A stretch of DNA of 64,000 bases, taken from assembly GCF_002078875.1 (NCBI RefSeq), contig NC_034424.1, positions 6,370,793 to 6,434,792 of the forward strand, written 5' to 3'. Made by a program: the position numbers and the translations under genes. The notes under the pieces are model-generated. The model was not told the DNA's origin. It did not search any database and saw only the letters and a list, made by a program, of their open reading frames with translations. Positions 28,601 to 40,600 of this stretch are shown here, piece after piece. Positions within the stretch are counted from its first letter, which is position 1; each line of letters opens with the position of its first letter. This DNA comes from Numida meleagris (lineage: Eukaryota > Chordata > Aves > Galliformes > Numididae).

Positions 28601-31600
28601 ATGCCCACCTCGCCAGGCTCAAGTTTTTTTCTTAGGACTTTCAGATTGATGTTTCAAGCTCCCCTGAGCAGCTCCCCACAGCACCTGGCCCCTCCTCAGC
28701 ACACACAGGGCAGGAGATCTACATTCATGTCCATGCTCCAGAGAATGGATCAGATTCAGCAACTGTGAACCAAGCCAACTAAAACGAACTTCTCATTGTT
28801 GATGTCTACAGGAAGTTTCCTCGTGGTCAACAAGTCATATGTAACCAACTGCCATCACGTGGTTCCTCTAGGGTAAGATAAGCCCCTTGCACCAAACCCA
28901 TGACAGAAGAAACCTCCTTAAACCGAAAAGGCAATTTTGAATGTGCTCAAGCTTTCCCATAATCGGACTGTAGGATTCGGTTCAGGAAATGGAGAGCAAA
29001 CACTACAGGGAGCAAGCCATTACCAGGAGGAGGAAAGAGGCTGGCTCTCTTTCTGACCTACCAAGGCAGATAGAGGAAATGTGGGCAACAAGAAAACAAG
29101 AGAATTTTTGATGGCAAGTTGACAGCAAAGCGCAAAGCCAAGTATCCATGGATATGAACCTCTCTCAAAAAAGGACCACAACTCTCAAAAGCTACTCAGA
29201 AAAGAACCAGCATCCCAGCCTGAGCATTAGACCCAAGGCAGTAATGTGATGCTGGTCAACCCCTCATCTTCCTCCCCAGCATGTCTGCATGCTAATGTTG
29301 CTTCACCCCCCCCACTCCCCTCTGTCCTGCTGCTGGTTCAGGGGAGCCACACCATACTGGGAACCCTGGTGACTGCAGAAGCCAGGCGATGCTGCTGACA
29401 CCCTATGGAAAAAGCTCTGCTGACCCAGACCTGCTGCTCTGTATCCTAACAGAAAATCCAGCCACAGAAAGACCCCGAGTGCAGAGCAAAGCCCCTGCAC
29501 AGTGCCTTCCTTGGAACTTGGGATCCCAGAGCTCCCAGCCGCTGCATCATCCTCCAGAGAAGCAAACAAATACGGGGAACAGAGTTCCTGTTCTCCCACT
29601 GCCTGGACTACCTGCATCTCAGGCAAAGACAACATTGGTGTTTTAAGCCCTCGTGAAGAGCCTCCCAGATTGCCAGTCTCTGCTCTCCATGTCCCAGTGC
29701 ACTGCAGAGATGGACAAAACAGACCGCTTCGTTGTCATCTTTTGGTTTGACTCAACGCACGCCTGTTAATCAGCTGAGGCAGTCTCCAGTCGAGGGGCCT
29801 CTGTAAGGGTTTAATAAACTACAAGTGGTGCTGCCTTCTCCAAGTGGACACTCGTCATTGTGACTAACAAGTTTCCATTGACGTGAAACATAAAACTTTC
29901 TCCCACCCGCCCGCTCCTCCTAGCCCCCATCACTTTTCTTTTGTTAAGCCTCCTGGCAGCACAAAGTGTCACCTTCCCAGCGTTTTTTAATATGAATGTG
30001 AAATTAGTGAGGTTTGCCCTTTCCCCTGGCGGACAGAATCCTCTGTTATTAAAAAGTAAAGCACTTTAATAATGAAAACTTTTTCTCTTTTTCCTGTGTT
30101 TTAACTGTTTAAAATTAATGAGAAGGGCATAACGGTTGTCAAAGCGATATTGAAAGCCGGGTAGCCTGGACCGAATAAGCACGAAAATCCCTCCAGAGTG
30201 TTAAATAAACAGTGCTTCAGCCCCTTCTGAATCCCTCTGTTGGTTATTGTATACATTCTGTAACAGCACTCAGAATAGATCTGAGCACCGGGGAGGCAGA
30301 AAGGTTTCAGAATTCCAATAAAGGCCTCAAATTAAAGACAGCCTGGTGCGAATTCCAGGAGAAAATTAAAGAGACCTCAAGCTTAAGTGACAGGTGACTT
30401 GCTTCTGTGTCACAACTGTCAGGGGATTTAGTGATAATATGGCAATATATTACAAAGGACTTTTCTTATTCCCCCCTTTAGGTTTCAAAATGAGGCATCT
30501 CTTCTTCCTGGTGCTGGGGGAAAAAAAAAGTAAGACAAAAATGAGGGATAAAGAACTAGGTGCATAATTTCCAAAGTGTGAGGTCAGTCCAAGAGAAATA
30601 AATGAAAAAAGCAAATGGCAGGAAACATAATGTACTCAGAAAACAGCTTCTCCCCTCCTCCCATCTCCACCTTGTCTTTTATCCCCTTCAGCCCCTTGAG
30701 ACAGATCTCATTTTAAAATTGCCCCCTAATGGGCATGAAAAAAAAAAAATCCGCGTTTGATTCCTGCCTTCCAGGGAGGTTCATCTTAAAAAAAAAATAA
30801 TAATAACAACAAAAAATCTAAATTTAAAACTGTCTCAGAGCCGAACTGAAAATAAAACCAGCACACCATGCGAGTGTCTGGACAGATCAAATAAAGCAGT
30901 GCCAGTGGAAGCGTACTGGAAGCTATCCCCTATGCTTTACAGGCTTTAATCCTGCCCAGTGTCCTGGTTCAGGTGAGCAGGACAATTCATTTGAGACCCT
31001 TACATGTTTTTCCAAGGCCCAAAAGATAAAAGTCTACCCCAGAGGTTTGCTTGATCTACTCTTCACATAGATGAATTTGTTATACCCATTAAGTAATAAC
31101 CATTATTGTCATTATGGAGAACTAGTGGGATAGAAGAGCTTTTTCTAGCCTGTATTTGCTTGGAATGAACTTATTCTGGCAGATCCCTACCCACTAGAGT
31201 AACCTGTGATCAATAACAGCATCTATCATCTAAAAGAAGAAGAAGACCTGGCCACAACGTGACTTAACCAGCTCAGGATCTTCCCACAACTACGCTTGGA
31301 AAAGGCACACTTACCTCTTTCAGAAGAAACCTGTGATTATAAAGACTACAGCTTTCAGGTTTGAGAGGTGAGGGTAAGAACTGAAAATCTCTTACTTCAT
31401 TAAGAGAGCATGTTAATGGTAGAAAGGACAGAAGCTCAATAACACCAGACTGAGGTGGAGAAATTCTTTCTTAAAGCAGGAAAAAAAGAAAAAAGCAGCC
31501 AAAAACCCAGGCTATAACATCTCCTGCTTCCATTATACTTCAAAACAAAATGAAGGATTTTGTTTTAATAACAACTTTTTACTAACCTCCACACACCTCC

Positions 31601-34600
31601 TCCAGAACTCACCAAGTCCCCCTGCCCCCCTCGATAAAAGTTGAAAGATCAAATTTATTCTCTTTGTAGGCAGGTGAACATTCACACACCCAGACATAGC
31701 CACATATATATTTTATACACCTAAATATAAAATATACATTTTACAGGCACTTCAGCTTGCTCCCTGGCTGCACACAGAAGCCCAAAAAATGCATGTTCCA
31801 ACGGGGTTCTTATAATGGACTTCAGTTGAGGCAATGAGAACCGAAGAGCATTATAATGAGATTCCTGTGTGCACAACTATAATATATACATGACTCAATG
31901 CATGGAGAGCTGATAAGCAAAGCTCACTCTCTCTCGAATGGCAACATCACAAATAGATCAGGTTCAGCTCCTCGTAACAAGTCCTCCATCACTCTCTGTC
32001 CTATGCAGTGTCCATTGCATTCCTAGCTCACTCTGCTGCCTTTACAGCAAACTCAGGGAATTTAGTAGAGATTAACCTTCCTTAAAACTTGGTAACATGT
32101 CTCTGCCACAGCTGAGAAAGCATTACAGACCACTTACAGAGCCTCTGATGGTAACAAAACAAAAATCAAACGTCCTTGATTGCATTTAGTATATTTTTCA
32201 AGTAATTCCTCAAGAAGCCTACCCCCTCAAGAAGCCTACCCCCTCAAGAAACACCCCTCTTGATGGGTGTTACTCTCACGTTCATTCAGAGCTATGTGAT
32301 GTTGACAGGCCTACTGAAATCTCATCCCCATTAAATTGTAGAGATTTCTTTTCCAAAAACTATTTCTCACTCCCAATTCTGTAAGATTCGGAGTCATATT
32401 AAAATTGGTAATTCTGTATTTTCAAGTTCCCCCAGCAGATTCAGACCATCCTACAGCCAGAGTGGATCTATCACAGCTCCAGTGCAGTCAACAGCAAAAT
32501 ACCATTCACTTTGAAGGTGGAGGGAAGAGAGAAGTTCAATCCTACTTTTGACTGCAAGCGAAAGGAACCAGCTCCTTCTGTTTATGCACAGCACCTGGCA
32601 TGACAGGGCATGCCTAGGCAGCAGCACCCAGCAAACAAATAAGAGTAACAACTGTTTTCCAAATACATGTTGTTGCTGTTTGTGCATTTTTTGTTTTTGT
32701 TTTGAGAAGAGTGAGAAAGGCAAAAGATGAGTATTTAAGTCAGAATATTTTACATTTAAATGTGCAGAGTATTTTGCAATTTGAAAGCACGGTAGAAATA
32801 CCAACCCTATCAGTCCTGCTAGCAACCAGGCTTACCAGCCAGAAAAGGACACAAAAAGCTATTTTAAATAATCTCTGCATTAACAAAGCACGTCTACACT
32901 TCTATGTGTTTGCTGAACCAGCTAACAGACCAGATCATAAGCATGTTCCAAACATTTAAAAGATAGGATATACAGTGATTTCAGTGAAAAGGTAAGAGCC
33001 TGAAATAATGCTTCCTCTCACAGCAGCCACAGATGGAGCTTCCTGTGAAATACAGGGCATTTAGGAAAACTAAGCATCTTTCAAAACCACGTCTGCCCAA
33101 ACCACCACAGTTCTTAACAGTCACCTGCAGGAAATGAGAAGGCACTGGACAGGTTGTAGGCTCGTGTACGTTAGAACAGAAAGAACAAGCAAGCAAAACC
33201 GCAACAAGAGAAAGGAAAAAGCATTCTGCATCATGCTTGAAGCATTCTTAAGTTCCATTCAAAATTAGAGTTCTTCAGGGATTTGATTCCACAGAACACA
33301 GAAACACCCAAGCCATCAGTTGCAAACGACTGAATGCAGTGAATTAGCAAACCAATAGCAGACCCAAAGTTTGCAGAAATCAATGAAAAGATGACTGCCT
33401 ACCCAGCAAGCTTTGTTTCAGGCTCCAAGTAAATACAGGCAATAATTAAAAAGCCTACACAGCACATCACCAAATACATTTTGCTCATTTCTTCAGAAAG
33501 GTTTTATGTTATTTGCAATCTCCAACAGTTTTAGTGCAGAAAACCCAAGAAGAGAAGCACTGTGGGAAAGAAAAAAAAGCTTTCGCAGCCAGAAAGCTTT
33601 ACTGTCTGCTACAAAATATTTGCTGAAGAGTTAGAAAGGACTGGTTTTTGGACAGTGGGTTAAAGATTGGACAACTGTGATATAAGGCAATTCTACGATC
33701 ATTTGCATTGCCTGATGTGATGGAAATACAAACCATCATACTGCAAAGGTGGAAGCTAAGGGAGGAATATCTATGATGTTTAACTGGTAAATGAAAATTG
33801 TAGTAATTCCAAACCAGCAGAATAACTCACCTTGCTTCCTGGTCTGTGCAGCTTGAAGCGATCATCTTTCATCAGGCTGGATAACACCTTCTCCATCTTT
33901 ATCTCTGAGACACTGAAGCAGCAAAAACAAAACAAAAAAAATTCTGCAATTTATTCCGCTTTTAAAAATATAGTGCATAAAAAACTAAAGGCTGAAAACA
34001 GATGGCAAGAGGAGAGATGATACTCACCCCTCATCCAAAGAAATGGACTGTTTAGGGGGAAACAACAGGATCCCAAGGAACTTTTCCTATGAAGCCAACT
34101 CTCCCTCAGTTTCCTCCCACACACTCACATCATATCCCTCTCCCACAAGATCTTATGCCACTCCAACCTCTTGCTACACTACTGCAGTCAAAGCCCAGGA
34201 ACACCCCTCCTGATGGATGCACTCTCACATTCATTCAGAGCTTCAAAAGCTATTTCTGATACCAAATACAGTTTGATTTTCTTCTCCATTCTGAGGACTC
34301 ACCTTCTTTCTCCCCTGGCAGAAGTGTAAAACCAAAGCCCTACACATTAGGGACTCAAAACACTTTCTATCTTATTATTGTTTTTAAAATAAAGGCAACT
34401 CAGTCAGCTATCCCTAGCCAGGTTTCACACTGAGCATTTATTTCCATTCTGTCGACTCACATTCTTCCCGTAGCTTCAACCAGATGATTTATTCTCCAGT
34501 CCTGCTTGCAAGACACTGCTGGCCTACTGCTGTGGCCCAGATACCAGTGAATCTTAAGAACCAGCTTCATTTTAAAGCATGCAAGTGGTCCCATTCAGAG

Positions 34601-37600
34601 ATGCATTCACAGGAGACTAGGTATCCTTCGTCCTCTTTAACACTGTCTTGTGGGGCACACGTACACACCAGGTGACACAACACAGGAACAGCTGTGCAGC
34701 TTCAGGCAATTAATATTACGGCTGCATCCAAACTGGGTCCCATTTCCAAGGGAATCACTCAGATAATAAAAGTTGAAGTTTGTGGGTCCAAATTTTCCAG
34801 TCGCTGCATTTCAGCAGTGGGCAAAGGTCATCTCTGGAAAAGAGATTCTTTCCCTTTTTATACCAGATTAAATCACAAATACTGCATGGAAGCCAAGGAG
34901 TTCATTGGGGTTTACTAGAGTGTAAGGAAGAGATAAATCTTTGGGCCTAAAACTTCTCAGACTCCTAGATCTCAGATGGTCAGACAGATGCAGGCGGTTT
35001 CTGAAAGGAGGCACGGTTGATTTTCTATGAAGTACAGAAAGAAACTGTCACAGCAAGGATCCTCCCTTTCTCTTCACTCAGAGATCTCAAAAATCCTGAT
35101 AAGGAGGAATGAATAATTCTTTGCTATGTTCTGCATTACAACAGGATACTGTGTCCCGTGCACTTAAAGCACTGAATACTTTTTTCCTGCAACCTGCACT
35201 TCCAGCCTCCACCAGCTCACCATCACAAGCTAACTAAAGGAAAAGAGATGGTCTGCAGAAAGAGTCATCCAGCCTCAGAGGTACAGGCCAACGTGGCCAT
35301 AAGATATTCTATATGGGAGGGGAGCCCCATCTCTGTGCAGCTGGGACTCTCAGTACACGGATTCCTCCACAGAGGATGCACAGAAGGGTGGGGGAGTGAT
35401 GGGGAGAAAGGGAAATGGAGCATCAAATGACAGCTGAGGGCTTCTGTTTGTTTTTGAAAAGTGTAACAGCAAATTAAAACATAAATGGCAACTGCTTAAG
35501 CAAGTGAAAAGTGTACCTCCCCATCCCCCCAAGGTTTCTTTGACGCAGCTATGAATGAAAACGTCAAACCTTTGACATTGATTTGTCTGATATGTCACCC
35601 CCTCGCCGATCCTCCCCTCTCGCGGCGCGCTGCCAGCTCGCAGCCTAACAGATATGTGAACTTGGTTCTCAGCGGGGAGCAGCATGTGAGGGGAGCAGGG
35701 AGGGGGGGAGCACAACGTGGAGAAGGGAGAGAAATGACTCGCGCCTTCACGGTGATGCGCTTTCCTTTATAAATTAGTTAGGCCGCCGTTAGGAGATAAA
35801 GAAATTATCTGATAGCTGTCGAGGCAGGCGCTGCTAGATTGCAGTTGAAGGAACTAAAAGAGACATAAGCAAAAAGAAAAAAAAAAAAAAGTAAACCTCG
35901 CTGACTTTCTGCTGCTTCTTGCCTCTTCCCTACAGAGGAAAATCTGTTAGTTATGCTGAGACAGAACATTTTGGAGTCTAACCTTTAAAAAAAGAAGAAA
36001 AACAGGGAAATGCACACAAAACATCAACGTGCATGTACATACACCTTTACAGTTGGATAGAGGAGCCACAATGACAAGCCACACAAAGATTGAAAAGTAA
36101 GTTACAGAGGCACGCAGCCTCCTTGAGACCCATTGGGAATTACTGATCTCAGCAGAGCCAAAGCGAGATCGTTTTGGCAAAGGCTAACGCTGCTTTTCCA
36201 CAGTGGAAGCCAAGGAGAGGCTTCAGGTACTGGTGAAAATTAATTGCGAGCGATTTCCAATTTCAAAGGCAGTCATCCCTAATTCCGAAGTGGATTTTCA
36301 TCCAGGAACAAAGCCACGTCTGCTCTCATTACTTCCGACTCTCAACACTTCTGGACTTACTCCCATGCATGCTGGGGTGGGTGGAGGGGTTTAAGAAAAA
36401 CTCTGGGTCAGATCCTCACCTCCTGTAAATCAGTGTGGCACTACTCATTTACACCAGCTGAAGATGGCGGGGACCTGTCTCACGCTTTGTCTTCTCAGAA
36501 ATACATATTTTATGAAGTATTTACATTTCAATAAACCTAGCAGGAATTTCATCTATAAAAGGAAAAAAAAAATTAAAAACCAATTCACAACACACACCTA
36601 AGCCCAACACGAAACAACAGACTAAGAATTAAAAAAAAAAACCCACAAATTCCGGGAACTCGTGCAGTCCAGGTCAAAAGCTGTAAAGACTCGGGATGAA
36701 GGAAAAAAAATTATCAGTGCTGAAGAGGATCGGTGACAGCCCAACACACGCTGTCTTTCAGCCTCGCACTGAATTAAATTGTCAGGATTATCACCATAAT
36801 GCTCTGTTTATGAAGAGTAACGGCAATTTGTGCTGATGGCACTCGCTGCCTTTAGCTTCAAGCTGCCTTCCTGCATCTTCGCTGCAATTCATCAGCTCTC
36901 TCTTCTTGCTGCTGTCCCTTCTCACACCGTGCACTACTACGTAAGGCAGAGCGCAGGACACATGACTGCAAACAGGCCGAATCGCCCACCCATGCCAATT
37001 AAACACTGATTTTCTTCCATCTGAAGACAGAGGTCAAAGGCAGAAAAATCACACTCCTTTTTTCGGCAGTCCCTTATCTCCAGGGCAGCAAGTTTTACGA
37101 CGAACATAAAACAAACAAGAGAAGACAATCCCTGGAGTTGTTTGGACGTACTGATTTGAGAAGCGGAGAAAATATATTCACATCAAGCTCTCCTTACACA
37201 CTGAGCACAGTCTTCTAGATTGCTGGAGAACGGTGGCTAGCTCAACAACAGGTCTTCTCAGCAGATATAATTAGCAGTGTGAGTGAGTGACACTGCTTCT
37301 TAAACTTGTTAAAAAAAAATCCAACAAAACTGGATGAAAGCATTAACAATTAAAAAAAAAAAAGTGGAAAAGATTCCTCTCTTTCCTCCAACCCTTCCCA
37401 AATATTATAAAATGGAAAAATACAACTTTCTACTTGGAGTTAAAAATTCACAATTATGTGGGATTTCACCTTTAAATGTCAGTGCTGTTTGTTACATGAA
37501 AAAAAACCCTGTCAGCTTAGCCCTCCATGTCTTGCTGGTGTCTGCTTAATAGATAGTTACCTGGGATGATGGATGGCTCTTTGTTAGACCACTAAATGGC

Positions 37601-40600
37601 TCGCAGCCTAGAATAAGCCTGTATTTACTGCCAACATTTGTTTGTTTCAAGGATGCAAAACCAAATTCAACTCCAAGCAGCTCCACCCGACGTAAACACA
37701 ACAAATAAAAGAGAACTAATGTGTGCGTGAGTTTACAGGACTCCATCAACACTAGAACGACACTAAAGGGACTCTACTCAGCTGCTGCTCTGAAATGCCA
37801 AAGAGACAGCAATGCAGGAAGCAAGAGGAGTTGCATCTCCAGTTGCCTGCTGGGGAGGCTTGGGACATGGTAGTGCTCCCGATTAGCAGTACTGAAGGTT
37901 TTTTATCCCCAAAAAAGGACCACTGTGCAAGCAGACCTGGGCTAAAATCTCACAGTGTGCCAGCTATTGAGTAGCTGACTGCCCTTCGGGCTGCTCCTTC
38001 ACCAGCCTGGCTTGCTCTCCTTACTGCCTCTTCCCAAGTCCTGGCCACAGCCGGTGCGAGAGAAGCTTTCTCAGCCAGCCTGGAAACACATCCCGCTTTT
38101 GGTCTGCTGAGTCCCCCGACCTCTTTGCCTTCCAGGACCATACTGGGCACTCACCACTCGCAGAAGCCTCTTCTATTTTTTCCACAAGCCACTTACACAA
38201 CATATCTGGGCCAATTACCTGCCAGATACGACCCACAGCTCCCCAGCTATTTCTCTGCCGGATCTCTCCTGAAGAGAAAGCACAATCTCTGACAATATGG
38301 TGCTATGCAGGCAGATGGCCAGCCAGCATTTGACAGGCTCATTTGACTTGTGATCTCCGCATAGCCACAACTTGAACCCAGGGCCGCGGAGATAACAACC
38401 AAGCGCAAAGGATCCCCAACTCCCATCTCCTCTCTGCCCCTCGCCACACACACTCGCTCACACAATCTGCCAGCCGGATGATTTTCCACTCACATCCCCC
38501 TCTCTTTTTGCCAGTCTGGGGCTGGTCCTGGATCACAAGAATTAATAAATTCTTATTAAAACCTCCGCGAGCTACAGTCCCGCTGAAAGTGCCACGGAAG
38601 GTTAATTAGCAAGGATGAGCTGAAACTTTTGTTCGCGTTTCTGACTCACTTAATCTTGTGAGAAGCCAGCAAGCTGACATATTCTGCCTCCGAAGGCGCC
38701 AGGACAAGCAGGCTGTTCCCGTGACAGCCAATCCGAGCCGTCCTCCCGATCCGGTGGATGTATTCCGCAGGTGAAGCTGGAGCGTTATACTTCAAAAAGG
38801 GAACATGAGAAGGGAAAGGAGGAATTAACAGAACACAGCATGTTAATTATAAACGAGACACTCAGTCTGCTCGTCTGAAACAAAGGGGATCTCAGCAAAA
38901 CCCACCTGCTGTACCTCCCTCGGAATCAGTCTGTTTATCAAGAGCCCATCGGACTCGTCGCTGTAACCATCACTCAACCCCCTCAGCCACAGCAGTTTTT
39001 TTTGACATGTGAATGTGACACATTGGCCAACTTTCAGATAATAGGACAGTTTTTCCCATCTCAGTGTCTCTCTTTGCCTTTTACATTTTATTTCTATACA
39101 GGCACATCAGGAATCTGTTTGCTTCTCTCTCTCAAAAAAATATTCTCGCTAAATCCTCCAACCGACCAAAGCCCAGCAGTACCCACACAGAGTGGGAAGC
39201 CACCTGCGCTGCATTTAGGAGAAAAGCCATGCAATTAAATAGGGCAAATCTAAATTTGGCAATGTTTTTGTTGTGATTAAAGCAAATCATAGGTAGTTAT
39301 TGGATAGAAAAAACCTAAGAGAGACGGGATAGTAAGTCCTTCGGGCAGCGTATGACACAGGTAGCAGTTGTCTTCCCATCTACGACTGTGAGACACTACT
39401 GAGATGTTGCTTAAAGGCCCCCACCCAACCCCAATATAGCAGCGCCTCTCATTTATTTCACTGAGAATCAAAAATGCTCAGCAATTTGCAAGATTTGATA
39501 AAGGGTGACATATTTCCCTCCCTTTAGCCTCCCCCCATTTTTTCCCCCCCTCCTCTTTTCCTAGAAAAATGAACATGCACAGAGATACTGCTTAGAAATG
39601 AGCCCTCAGCAGTTTAACTGGAAAAAAACCAACAACCAAAGCCCACTCTAGTGTTTATACCTGTGCCCTCTGGCAAAGTTTCTACTGGCTAGAGGTGTGA
39701 GTAAGATGCTGTGAGCAATCTAATTGCTCCCTGCAGGTCCTTGCTCTTGGACACAGCTCTCAGGACAGCTGAGATTTCGCCTTCTGGACACACAGAAGTC
39801 TCCCAGGGCTTGAGGTAATTTGCACCGCGTTCTAACACTGGCAACTATATCTTCGGTAAATTATATTAATATACAGATCTGGGAATTAAAGACTTTACTT
39901 CCCCAGCCTTCTCTGACTAGCTAGCCGCTACAAAAATCTTTCCTTTTAAAAAAACACTAAATGAAAATCAAATTTGTTACCTGGAGGGATGAGACAGAAA
40001 TTAAAAAGCTGTTTCACCGAGGCTTTGTGCCCTGTTCTTTCTACCCAGGCGTCACTTGATATATGAGAATCTCTAGATCAGTTTTCCCCAATTCTACTAA
40101 CCTTTCTTTTAATTATAAATCTTTTACAAAAATGAAACCTGCTTCATGCCCCCAGATTCCTCTTTGAAGTGACAGGCTGCTATTTTTAAGGTTCAATCCA
40201 TCTCTCTTAGTTTCTGTTTTCTTTTTAGAGACAATATTTCTGTCAACAGCAACGCAGTGTTGCTGTGGTTTTTGTTTGTTTTTGAAGAGGAAATCTGAAC
40301 TATGCAGTTCTACTGAAAGCTGAATGCTTACAGCCAACCCAGCCCCAGTCCCAACCCAGCAAAGCCCAACCTGAAGCATTCAGGTCACTGCACAGATACC
40401 ATAGGGCCACTCAACATTTAATATTAGCAGTGTACTTAAACTCTTCATGGAATCGTGTCCTCAGCAATCTCAGAAAAGCAGAAACACAGAACCACAAAAG
40501 AGGTGGGCAGTACTTCTGAGGATTTGGCTTCCTGTGGGGGTAAGAAGGAGGTGCTCCCTCCCAGCCACCAGAACACTATTACACAACAGACTATATTGGA

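Larger units (their letters stand above)
28263..33830 (-). other. DDX31: DDX31 intron 17, no exon seen
   Basis: 5.6 kb. Contains a long AT-rich, motif-dense block (29760-30180), a 17-bp tandem repeat (32209-32250) and one copy of a 44-bp segment repeated in intron 16. Confidence 0.75.
33913..38649 (-). other. DDX31: DDX31 intron 16, no exon seen
   Basis: 4.7 kb. Contains copy B of the 44-bp segment, two motif islands (35555-35620 and 35740-35850), an imperfect palindromic old repeat (36404-36470) and an AT-rich island next to exon 16 (38525-38649). Confidence 0.75.
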
